A stretch of DNA of 6,507 nt from an uncultured Lachnospiraceae bacterium (GCA_902803745.1 CADCRB010000263.1:1-6507); one strand, 5' to 3'. Positions 1-5,961 are shown, counted from the first letter of the stretch. Numbers and translations: made by a program. The notes: generated from the letters alone by a model not told the origin.

Positions 1-575
1 TCTTCCTGGGTTATTTCACCCTTTTCGAAGGGTTGATAAGCATTCACATTGATCTCGTTGATCGTGGGCTGCATTATGAAAAAGGTGAGAAATAATGCCA
101 ACCCCACTATCACCTGATTTGGCGGAGCGGTCTGTGTACCGACGGCAGCTCTGACAAAATGCAGGACCACGATGATCCTGGTGAAAGAGGTCAGCATAAT
201 AAGAAGGAGCGGAGCCATAGCAAGCAGTGTGAGGATAAGGAGCATCCTCAACGGACCGCTTAAGGTTCCGTCGCCATTATTATATGTTATATTTAAGTTA
301 TTGCCGACATTGAGTTCACCAAGATCCGATCTGTCATCAGAAGCACCGGGCTCATCAATGACAGTTGCGGCATCATATCCGTCTCTGAGCATGCCGATAT
401 TATCGTACATGCCCGTTCTCTCCCCCGGAGTCTCTTCAAGCGTCTGTGTTGAAGCGCCGCCTATATCCCTGTTTGATGCAATGTCGTTATTGGCATAGGC
501 AAATACAGGAAATAGAAAAGTGAACACAATTAACATCGGCAGAAGAAGTGATCTTCCCAGCCTATGTATTCTCAT
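1..575 (-). CDS. fliP: FliP, flagellar type III export gate protein (3' end cut by window edge)
   Basis: FliP forms the core of the membrane export gate through which rod, hook and filament subunits leave the cell. I read 191 codons from an ATG at 575 to the window edge, so the C-terminal part is missing. Residues 1-28 look like a cleavable signal peptide (MRIHRLGRS, a hydrophobic stretch, then VFAYA), as is usual for FliP. Residues 29-107 are a polar, acidic, low-complexity segment. The conserved core starts near residue 108: a first membrane segment, then MLTSFTRIIVV (127-137), PPNQVIVGLALFLTFFIM (151-168) and NAYQPF (178-183), all FliP hallmarks. The pre-core segment is much longer than in E. 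coli FliP as I recall it. The ATG lies inside the end of fliO (14-bp overlap) with only a weak GGAA upstream, which suggests translational coupling. fliQ, fliR and flhB would be expected to the left, but this is not seen. Confidence 0.97.
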   Translation of the reverse strand, partial: MRIHRLGRSLLLPMLIVFTFLFPVFAYANNDIASNRDIGGASTQTLEETPGERTGMYDNIGMLRDGYDAATVIDEPGASDDRSDLGELNVGNNLNITYNNGDGTLSGPLRMLLILTLLAMAPLLLIMLTSFTRIIVVLHFVRAAVGTQTAPPNQVIVGLALFLTFFIMQPTINEINVNAYQPFEKGEITQE

Positions 576-918
576 TTTTATTCCGTAATCTGGCCCTGGC
601 CTTATCCATAAGCTCCTTGAAGTCATAGGTCTTATCTCCCGTCGCCTGCCGGCTTACAATTGTATCCTCGGGAATGTCACAAAGATATGTGATCTCATCT
701 TTGCCTATGCCTATCGCGATATATTTAGATGCTGTTCGCACTATCGCAATATATTTGGAAGGAGCCACTTTTGCAGAATCAATGATCTCTATATTGCCGG
801 TTGATATCTTATTCCTGGCATATCCTCCGACGATCCTCGTCGTAAGATAAGTGACAACCAGAACAACGGCAAATATAGCAAGAACCGTGACCAGCTGAAT
901 GAAGCCGTCTAAGCCCAA
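562..918 (-). CDS. fliO: FliO (FliZ-type), flagellar export gate assembly protein
   Basis: FliO is a small bitopic membrane protein that helps FliP assemble into the export gate. The product has 118 residues. There is one hydrophobic segment (about residues 6-28, from FIQLVTVLAIF to VVTYLT), then a basic stretch, then a cytoplasmic beta-rich domain with the family pattern IEIIDSAKVAPSKYIAIV (43-60) and an echo SKYIAIGIGKDEITYLCDI (64-82). The C-terminal tail is highly charged. The start is TTG at 918-916, placed immediately after the cheY TGA and in the same frame. No ATG or GTG occurs in the early part of the frame, and upstream there is only a weak AAAGAAAG, so the start is probably translationally coupled to cheY. 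Family identity rests on topology, the domain pattern and position between cheY and fliP. B. subtilis annotation calls this gene fliZ or fliO. Confidence 0.9.
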   Translation of the reverse strand: MGLDGFIQLVTVLAIFAVVLVVTYLTTRIVGGYARNKISTGNIEIIDSAKVAPSKYIAIVRTASKYIAIGIGKDEITYLCDIPEDTIVSRQATGDKTYDFKELMDKARARLRNKNENT

Positions 919-1281
919 TCAGCCCACTACTTTCTTTACGGCCTCCAAGACCCTTTCTGCCTGGAAAGGCTTAACTATAAAGTCCTTGGCTCCTGCCTGG
1001 ATAGCCTCGATAACCATTGCCTGCTGTCCCATTGCAGAGCACATGATGACAAGTGCTGCAGGATCAGCTCCCTTGATGGCCTTGAGCGCCTGGATTCCAT
1101 CCATCTCAGGCATGGTGATGTCCATGAGTACCAGGTCGGGCTTGAGCTCATTGTACTTCTCTACGGCCTTCGCACCGTTCTCTGCCTCCCCGGCGACATT
1201 GTAGCCATTCTTTGAGAGAATGTCTTTGATCATCATCCTCATGAACGCTGCATCATCACAGATCAGAATGTTCTTTGCCAT
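919..1281 (-). CDS. cheY: CheY, chemotaxis response regulator
   Basis: This is a single-domain receiver of 120 residues, the usual CheY length, with no output domain. The acid pocket is D9-D10 in ILICDDAAFM, the phospho-acceptor is D54 in LVLMDITMPEMDG, the switch Ser is S82 in IMCSAM, and the conserved Lys is K104 in IVKPF. All catalytic residues are therefore present. CheA phosphorylates CheY, and CheY-P binds the N-terminal peptides of FliM and FliY. Both of those are encoded directly upstream, so the signal and its receptors are co-transcribed. The start ATG at 1281 has the SD AAGGAG at 1297-1292 with a 10-nt spacer. That SD overlaps the fliY stop codon (TAAGGAG). The TGA stop is followed directly by the fliO TTG. 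The MxRMMIKDIL helix and DITMPEMDG are typical of Firmicute and Thermotoga-type CheY. Confidence 0.97.
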   Translation of the reverse strand: MAKNILICDDAAFMRMMIKDILSKNGYNVAGEAENGAKAVEKYNELKPDLVLMDITMPEMDGIQALKAIKGADPAALVIMCSAMGQQAMVIEAIQAGAKDFIVKPFQAERVLEAVKKVVG

Positions 1282-1295
1282 AACTTCTTAACTCC

Positions 1296-2552
1296 TTATT
1301 TAATAATTTCAGTTACCCTAACTCCAAAACTCTCGTCGATAACGACGACTTCGCCTTTTGCCACGTTCTTGCCGTTGACCAGCACATCTATCGGCTCTCC
1401 GGCGATCTTGTCAAGCTCAATGATAGTACCAGGTGAGAAATCAAGTATATCATTTATTGACTTTCTTGTCCTGCCCAGCTCAACCGTGACCTCAAGCGGA
1501 ACATCCTTTATCAGCTCTATATTCTCCTGAGGCTGCATCGGATTGATGTCATTGGAGAATGTAGTAAACTGCGCCTGCTGAACATTGACAGGGGCTCCCA
1601 TAGGCTGGCCGTATCCCATCTGCGGAGGAGCACCATATCCCATCTGCGGAGCGCCGTACCCCATCTGTGGCGGAGGCGCGGCCTGTGCATATCCCATCTG
1701 CGGAGGCGGTGCGGCTGCCATTCCGGGATCCGGAGCAGGTGCTGCCGGAGGCGGTGGAGGCGCGGCCGCAGGCTCAGGCTCGGGCGGAGGCGGCGATGCC
1801 GCTCCCGATGTAGCCTCCTGGCTGCCTATGAAATGATCATACAGCTCTTTCGCAAAACTTGTAGGATACAGCTGCATTATGCTGGAATCAACAAGATCTC
1901 CTATCTGCATCCTGAAGGCGATCTTAACAAATCTTCCGGTCAAAAATTCTGCATAATCTGCAGGATCGCCTGTAGTCAGATCAACAAGTGATGCTTCGGG
2001 CGGCGAAATATCTATCATCCTTCCAAGCATGGACGAGAGGGAGGTGGCCGATGAACCCATCATCTGGTTCATGGCTTCGGATATAGCTGAAAGATGAAGC
2101 TCTCCAAGCTCACCATCAGTATTAGTACCGTCTCCGCCCATCATCAGATCGGTGATGATCTTTACATCATCCTCCCTGAGGATAAGCATGTTATATCCGT
2201 CCAAACCTGCCTTATAATGTATCTGAATGAAGACACAGGGCTTTTCGTAGTTTTCGACTATTTCACCCCAGGTTGACATCGTAACCTCGGGAGTCGTTAT
2301 ATCGACCTTGCGGTTTACAAGAGAATACAGGGTGGTAGCCGAAGTGCCCATGCTGATATTGGCTACTTCTCCGATGGCATCCTTTTCAAAATCAGTAAGC
2401 TCATCACCGCCTCCTGCATCGGGTATGGGTGCACTTGCAGCGGCAGGAGCTCCTCCTGCGTCAGCGCCATCCGAGGAGGCATCGGTATCTCCGTCCGCGG
2501 CCATGCCGGAAAGCAGGGCATTTATTTCATCCTGCGACAGCATTCCGTCCAA
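1296..2552 (-). CDS. fliY: FliY, C-ring switch protein and probable CheY-P phosphatase
   Basis: FliY is the Firmicute FliN-type switch component that also dephosphorylates CheY-P at the motor. The product has 418 residues. An N-terminal CheY-P-binding peptide, MLSQDEINALL (4-14), is followed by an Ala/Gly/Asp-rich linker (about 15-50). Two CheC-like repeats follow, and each matches the phosphatase pattern [DS]-x3-E-x2-N-x22-P: D58, E62, N65 and P88, then S155, E159, N162 and P185. Residues 250-325 form a Pro/Ala/Gln-rich linker with four QMGY repeats. The C-terminal SpoA/FliN domain spans about 345-418 and ends GVRVTEIIK. The start is TTG at 2552: AGGAGG at 2566-2561 lies 8 nt upstream, whereas the ATG at codon 4 would be 17 nt away. 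The gene follows fliM after 3 nt. It could also be annotated FliN, but the double CheC module favours FliY. Confidence 0.96.
   Translation of the reverse strand: MDGMLSQDEINALLSGMAADGDTDASSDGADAGGAPAAASAPIPDAGGGDELTDFEKDAIGEVANISMGTSATTLYSLVNRKVDITTPEVTMSTWGEIVENYEKPCVFIQIHYKAGLDGYNMLILREDDVKIITDLMMGGDGTNTDGELGELHLSAISEAMNQMMGSSATSLSSMLGRMIDISPPEASLVDLTTGDPADYAEFLTGRFVKIAFRMQIGDLVDSSIMQLYPTSFAKELYDHFIGSQEATSGAASPPPPEPEPAAAPPPPPAAPAPDPGMAAAPPPQMGYAQAAPPPQMGYGAPQMGYGAPPQMGYGQPMGAPVNVQQAQFTTFSNDINPMQPQENIELIKDVPLEVTVELGRTRKSINDILDFSPGTIIELDKIAGEPIDVLVNGKNVAKGEVVVIDESFGVRVTEIIK
1612..1704 (-). repeat. Four-copy QMGY coding repeat inside the fliY linker
   Basis: Four copies of a 15-bp unit (plus-strand TATCCCATCTGCGGA, one copy diverged) lie at 1612-1626, 1636-1650, 1657-1671 and 1690-1704. 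Their start-to-start distances are 24, 21 and 33 bp, all multiples of three. Read on the minus strand they encode QMGY at residues 285-288, 296-299, 303-306 and 311-314, within a Pro/Ala-rich linker between the second CheC repeat and the FliN domain. Spacing that keeps frame fits expansion and contraction by slippage or recombination under coding constraint. Confidence 0.9.
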
Positions 2553-2555
2553 AGC

Positions 2556-3536
2556 CTATTCCTCCTCTCTGATTATCTCTGTGACCCTGACAGCATACGA
2601 CTTTTTTGTCGCACCGGGCAGAGCCTTAAACTTCCTGATGTTACCCACGAAAATATCCATCTCTTCATCCACTCTGGATGAAAGTCTGATGACATCTCCT
2701 ATCTGTAGATTTACAAAGTCCAGAACGCTTATGGAACTGTCTCCAAGCTTGGCTATGATAGGCACCGAAACATGCTGTATCATATCCTGCATATGCTCTG
2801 TATAGTCCTCGTCCGAAGAATCCTGCATAGTAGAGAACCAGAACTTTGTATTTAACTTATCCATGATAGACTCTAATGTGAAATAAGGCAAGCACACATT
2901 CATGAGTCCTTCAACTTCACCGATCCTTATATTAAGAGTCACTATTGCGATCATCTCGGTCGGCGCAATGATCTGTGCAAACTGAGGATTTGTCTCCACT
3001 CTTTCGAGCACAGGATTAAGATCAAGTACGTTCTTCCAGGGCTCTCTTAAAAGAGATATACAAACTGCCATCATTTTTTCGACAAGAGACATCTCTATTT
3101 CCGAGAAATCCCTGCTCTTGTCCAAGGTGTCGCCCTGACCGCCAAGAAGTCTGTCAACCATGGCAAAACCAAGATTTGATCCCAGCTCCACCATTATATT
3201 TCCGTTCAAAGGCTGGAAACTGACTATGCCTAATATGACCGGATTTGCCAGGGAGTTAGTGAATTCCGAAAAGGTCAGAGCCTCTGAATTGACCACACTT
3301 ACCTGACAGCTTTTTCTAAGATAGACCGGTAAATTAGTGGAAACCAGTCTTCCGTAATGCTCAAAAATTATCTCCAGTGTACGCAGATGCTCTTTTGAGA
3401 ATTTGGCAGGTCTCTTAAAATCATATTCCTTAACGGACTTGCCGGCATCTTCTTTTATATCTTCTGCATCTATCTCACCGCTGCTTAAAGCCTTTAAGAG
3501 ATTATCTATTTCATCCTGGGACAGGACATCTCCCAT
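2556..3536 (-). CDS. fliM: FliM, flagellar motor switch protein
   Basis: FliM is the middle layer of the cytoplasmic C-ring. It joins FliG to FliN/FliY and receives CheY-P, which changes the direction of rotation. The product has 326 residues, close to E. coli FliM. The N-terminal CheY-P-binding peptide is LSQDEIDNLLKAL (5-17), followed by a flexible acidic linker. The middle domain runs from about residue 38 (YDFKRPAKFSKEHLRTLE) to about 230 and contains the FliG-contacting GGQG (132-135) and the conserved NPQFAQIIAPTEM (183-195). The C-terminal SpoA domain (about 250-322) contains LGDSSISVLDFVNLQIGDVI and ends VRVTEIIREEE. The start ATG at 3536 has AGGGG upstream with a spacer of about 9 nt. 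The gene follows fliL by 18 bp, and fliY begins 3 nt after its stop. Confidence 0.98.
   Translation of the reverse strand: MGDVLSQDEIDNLLKALSSGEIDAEDIKEDAGKSVKEYDFKRPAKFSKEHLRTLEIIFEHYGRLVSTNLPVYLRKSCQVSVVNSEALTFSEFTNSLANPVILGIVSFQPLNGNIMVELGSNLGFAMVDRLLGGQGDTLDKSRDFSEIEMSLVEKMMAVCISLLREPWKNVLDLNPVLERVETNPQFAQIIAPTEMIAIVTLNIRIGEVEGLMNVCLPYFTLESIMDKLNTKFWFSTMQDSSDEDYTEHMQDMIQHVSVPIIAKLGDSSISVLDFVNLQIGDVIRLSSRVDEEMDIFVGNIRKFKALPGATKKSYAVRVTEIIREEE
2561..2566 (-). promoter_or_regulatory. fliY Shine-Dalgarno sequence inside the fliM 3' end
   Basis: AGGAGG on the minus strand lies within the last codons of fliM (AGA GAG GAG GAA TAG, giving REEE-stop). It is 8 nt from the TTG start of fliY and 17 nt from the internal ATG at codon 4. 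It therefore decides the start in favour of TTG and couples fliY translation to termination on fliM. Confidence 0.8.
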
Positions 3537-3554
3537 ATCCGAATACCCCTCAGA

Positions 3555-4088
3555 TCACTGTACTATATAGCCGCTGAATGCAACCTGATATATAAACGTC
3601 GAACCGAAAAGCTCCTGAAGCTTCTCGAGGCAGGCATCCTGAAGACCGGACTGCCCCAAAGCCTGCACATCTTCATAAGTATACTGACCTATGGTTTCCG
3701 ACAGAGCATTCAATATCAGGGATTCCCTGGTTTCCAAAAGATCCAGACCGTAAGTCTCGTAATCTTCGTTTGTAGTATCCATAAGCAGGGCTACAGTACA
3801 TACAACATAATGATCCTTGCCGTCCTCTCCTTTCTTAAGCTGGAAAGTCTGCTGCTCTTCTATTGTAGCGGTAGCAGTATCGGCAAGAGAAACATTACGG
3901 GAATTACCGTTTGCGGATCCCTCCGGAGAAGTACCGGCTGTATCAAGCTTAATTGCGCCGGCAACCTGATCTACAAGTTCAATGGATTTTTTATTTGCAG
4001 GTATGACGGTAAACATCATTATCGCAGTCATCGCTATATTTACAACGAGGAGCGCCAGTATAATGACGCTTATCATATTCTTTTTCAT
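3555..4088 (-). CDS. fliL: FliL, stator-associated basal body protein
   Basis: FliL is a single-pass membrane protein that surrounds or stabilises the MotA/MotB stator and affects torque. The product has 177 residues, a usual length. A short basic N-terminus (MKKN) precedes a transmembrane segment at about 6-28. A polar, low-complexity extracytoplasmic linker spans about 45-75. The FliL domain follows (about 78-177), with alternating strands (TFQLKKGEDGKDHYVVCTVALLM) and a C-terminal half containing ETRESLILNAL and FIYQVAFSGYIVQ, which fit the family ending. The start ATG at 4088 has AAAGGAG with a short 4-nt spacer. The ATG at codon 5 is a possible alternative with a longer spacer. Position after motAB and directly before fliM is the standard clostridial arrangement. 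Sequence conservation in this family is low, so the call rests on topology, ending and context together. Confidence 0.93.
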   Translation of the reverse strand: MKKNMISVIILALLVVNIAMTAIMMFTVIPANKKSIELVDQVAGAIKLDTAGTSPEGSANGNSRNVSLADTATATIEEQQTFQLKKGEDGKDHYVVCTVALLMDTTNEDYETYGLDLLETRESLILNALSETIGQYTYEDVQALGQSGLQDACLEKLQELFGSTFIYQVAFSGYIVQ

Positions 4089-4116
4089 CTCTCTCCTTTG
4101 AAAAACACAGTCTGTC

Positions 4117-4132
4117 TCCTGAAAAGTCAGGA
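4117..4132 (-). other. Short hairpin over the motB stop codon
   Basis: TCCTGA and TCAGGA form a perfect 6-bp stem around a 4-nt loop (CTTT on the minus strand). A U-G and a U-A pair could extend it to 8 bp. The motB TGA (4129-4127) lies in the 5' arm. There is no T-tract directly after it, so it is not a convincing terminator. It might affect translation termination or mRNA stability before fliL, or be chance. Confidence 0.35.
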
Positions 4133-5080
4133 AACATCACTTAATTGATTATATATCCTTATCTCTACGCGACGGTTCAGCTGCCTGCCCTCCGGAGTTC
4201 CGTTATCAGCTATCGGAACATATGAACCTCTGCCTGTATGCTTTATCATAGCAGGATCAAGCTCGGCATTATCCCGGAAATATTCAAAAACACTGAGAGC
4301 TCTCGCATCAGACAGCTCATCATTGCTCTTGAACTGAGAGTTGCTTATCGGAACATTATCCGTGTGTCCTTCTATCTCAATAGTACCACCGGCATAGGCC
4401 TCAAGTATCTTTGCAACTTTTTCTAAAGTGACCGCGGCACTGTCTTTTATTTTAGCACTTCCTGAGTCAAATAACAATGAGCCGTTCATAGTAAGGCTGA
4501 CATACTGGCTCGTAAAATCAATATCTATCTGTTTGGACAGATCCTCCTCATTTACGGACTCTTCTATCCTTTCAGCAAGCTCTTCCGAAGCTTTTGTGCC
4601 TGATTCTTCAAGCTGCTCTTTCGCCTGCTGATCAGTGATCTCAGCCTGCTGACTTACGTCCGCCTGCTGATCGCTGTTGTCAGATGCCTGGCCGGTCTCT
4701 TCTCCAGAAGAAAGATCGTCCTTCGAAAAGCTTTCAGCTTCGAAGGTTTCTTCCCCCATTCCTTCTTCGTTATAATCCTTGTTGTCGGAGTTTCCGGTAG
4801 TATTTTTACCCATGGAGGTAACCATCTCCGATACATTGGAAAGCTGGGACACTCCGTTTCCGATGGCATCTCCCTCACCAACAGAATTTCCGCCCGGATC
4901 AAATATGGAAAAAGCCTTGGACATAGATGCCGCTATCGCTTCGAACTTATCAACATCCGTACTTGAGAACGCATAAAGAAGCACGAAGAAACACAGCAGG
5001 AGATTCATCAGATCTCCAAATGTCGCGGTCCACGCGGGGGCGCCCTTTGGGGGTTCTTCCGGAGGTGCCTGTCTAGCCAT
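4127..5080 (-). CDS. motB: MotB/PomB, flagellar stator subunit
   Basis: MotB anchors the stator to peptidoglycan and carries the ion-binding Asp. The product has 317 residues. A cytoplasmic N-terminus (MARQAPPEEPPKGAPAW) leads into one transmembrane helix (about 18-38) with the key Asp D23 in FGDLMNLLLCFFVLLYAFS. A plug-like amphipathic segment follows (DVDKFEAIAASMSKAF, 42-57), then a long acidic, Gln-rich linker (about 61-185) with three [DS]QQA units at 137-140, 143-146 and 150-153. The OmpA-like peptidoglycan-binding domain lies at about 192-310, with FDSGSAKI, GHTDNVPI (238-245), LSDARALSV and RQLNRRVEI. The PAWxxTFxDLMxLLxCFFVLL pattern resembles sodium-type PomB. The ATG at 5080 overlaps the motA TGA by one base (TGATG). 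Its SD, GGAGG at 5094-5090, lies inside motA. Confidence 0.97.
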   Translation of the reverse strand: MARQAPPEEPPKGAPAWTATFGDLMNLLLCFFVLLYAFSSTDVDKFEAIAASMSKAFSIFDPGGNSVGEGDAIGNGVSQLSNVSEMVTSMGKNTTGNSDNKDYNEEGMGEETFEAESFSKDDLSSGEETGQASDNSDQQADVSQQAEITDQQAKEQLEESGTKASEELAERIEESVNEEDLSKQIDIDFTSQYVSLTMNGSLLFDSGSAKIKDSAAVTLEKVAKILEAYAGGTIEIEGHTDNVPISNSQFKSNDELSDARALSVFEYFRDNAELDPAMIKHTGRGSYVPIADNGTPEGRQLNRRVEIRIYNQLSDVS

Positions 5081-5886
5081 CAGCCTTCTCCTCCGCCTTC
5101 TCCGCCTCCGCCTTCAGCGCTGAGAGCGGCTCTTTCGGAAGGTGAAATGAATGATTTAAGCTTTTCTTCTATTACTCTCGGGTTCTCGCCGGCCTGAATG
5201 GAAAGAAGCCCCTCTACCATTATTCCCTTTACAGCCATTTCCGAAGCATTCTTTCTTTTTAACTTATTTGCAACAGGCGAACATATCCAGTTCGCAACGA
5301 GAGAACCATAGAATGTCGTAACCAGAGCCACGGCCATAGCAGGACCAAGGGCAGCCATATCTGACAGGTTCTTAAGCATGTTTATAAGTCCGATCAGCGT
5401 TCCTATCATTCCCCACGCAGGACCCATTCCTCCGAGATCCTCCCAGAAAGAAGCATTTTCCTTATGTCTTCCTTCTATACCGGTCATTTCGGTCTCCATG
5501 ATAGCCCTGACAAGATCCGGATCTGTACCGTCAACTACCAGCATGATCCCCTTTTTCAGGAATTCATCATCTATGTTTGAAGCCGCCTCTTCCAGAGAAA
5601 GCAGGCCCTCTTTTCTTGCCACGTTGGACAGATCTATGATCTGTTTGATAACAGAACCCGGATCTGACTTTTCCAGACTGAAGATCTGCTTTATGGACTT
5701 CATTCCAGTCAGGAAGCTGGGTATCGTGTTCATGGCGAAGATACACATTATCGTTCCGCCGATAGTAATGATGATGGAATCCCTGTCTATGAAACTTTGC
5801 AGGGCTGACATTCCGTTGGAACCGACGATACCGTAAAATACCAGAGCTATACAGCCGACAAGACCTATGATCGATCCTAAATCCAA
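5080..5886 (-). CDS. motA: MotA/PomA, flagellar stator ion-channel subunit
   Basis: MotA forms the pentameric ring around MotB and pushes on FliG as ions flow. The product has 268 residues with four membrane segments at about 2-21, 36-53, 156-176 and 182-202, and a large cytoplasmic loop between the second and third. The loop holds the charged FliG-contact region ARKEGLLSLEE (90-100; R91 and E99 are the likely key charges) and KKGIMLVVDGTDPDLVRA. The core helices are GPAWGMIGTLIGLINML and LGPAMAVALVTTFYG, both very like PomA of sodium-driven motors, with Thr at 163, 190 and 191. The C-terminus is an unusual Gly/Glu tail (258-268). The start is TTG at 5886, supported by AAGGTGG at 5899-5893 with a 6-nt spacer and by the typical MDLxxxxGL opening. 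It overlaps motB by one base. Confidence 0.97.
   Translation of the reverse strand: MDLGSIIGLVGCIALVFYGIVGSNGMSALQSFIDRDSIIITIGGTIMCIFAMNTIPSFLTGMKSIKQIFSLEKSDPGSVIKQIIDLSNVARKEGLLSLEEAASNIDDEFLKKGIMLVVDGTDPDLVRAIMETEMTGIEGRHKENASFWEDLGGMGPAWGMIGTLIGLINMLKNLSDMAALGPAMAVALVTTFYGSLVANWICSPVANKLKRKNASEMAVKGIMVEGLLSIQAGENPRVIEEKLKSFISPSERAALSAEGGGGEGGGEG
5088..5094 (-). promoter_or_regulatory. motB Shine-Dalgarno sequence inside the motA 3' end
   Basis: GGAGGAG on the minus strand, with GGAGG 9 nt from the motB ATG, is made by the Gly-Gly-Glu codons of the MotA tail. Together with the TGATG stop/start overlap it predicts tight translational coupling, which would help keep MotA and MotB synthesis matched. 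Confidence 0.75.
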
Positions 5887-5892
5887 TTTAAT

Positions 5893-5899
5893 CCACCTT
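5893..5899 (-). promoter_or_regulatory. motA Shine-Dalgarno sequence that fixes a TTG start
   Basis: AAGGTGG on the minus strand sits 6 nt before TTG at 5886. No in-frame ATG lies nearby upstream, and the protein from TTG begins exactly like MotA family members, so TTG is the start. Confidence 0.75.
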
Positions 5900-5923
5900 C
5901 TGTTGCTTTATATTTTAAAACAC

Positions 5924-5961
5924 AAAAAAATAAAGAATCTGAAACTCTAACTTTTAGATTC
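5924..5961 (-). terminator. Weak intrinsic terminator or attenuator at the flbD 3' end
   Basis: On the minus strand GAATCT and AGATTC form a 6-bp stem. One A-C mismatch and three more A-T pairs extend it, closing a 7-nt loop that contains the flbD TAG stop (5949-5947). The stem is followed at once by TTTATTTTTTT (5934-5924). The layout is that of a rho-independent terminator, but the stem is AT-rich and mismatched, so partial termination or 3'-end processing is more likely than a full stop. It lies 37 bp upstream of the motA start. Confidence 0.45.

Noticed and set aside
172..498. Plus-strand open frame of 108 codons at the left end
   Set aside because: Antisense to fliP, whose signal peptide and conserved core read cleanly on the other strand.
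562..1281. cheY and fliO as one gene broken by a nonsense mutation
   Set aside because: Each product is complete for its family, and separate cheY and fliO genes in this order are standard in Firmicute flagellar operons.
1612..1704. Short spaced repeats suggestive of a CRISPR-like array
   Set aside because: Units are 15 bp with gaps of only 6-18 bp, spacing always keeps frame, and they encode a protein repeat within fliY.
1585..1836. Plus-strand Gly/Ala/Pro/Cys-rich frame
   Set aside because: The apparent repeat protein is only the complement of the FliY Pro/Ala/QMGY linker.
2308..2805. Plus-strand open frame of 165 codons opposite the fliY/fliM junction
   Set aside because: It is the antisense shadow of two clearly real genes. 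It crosses their boundary, is rich in Ser and Ala from complementary codons, and shows no domain pattern.
4654..4902. Minus-strand 82-codon frame inside motB in another frame
   Set aside because: It lies wholly within the low-complexity MotB linker, where few stops arise by composition. The MotB frame continues intact into the OmpA-like domain.
5378..5836. Plus-strand open frame of 152 codons opposite motA
   Set aside because: Antisense to a well-supported motA, with no recognisable protein features.
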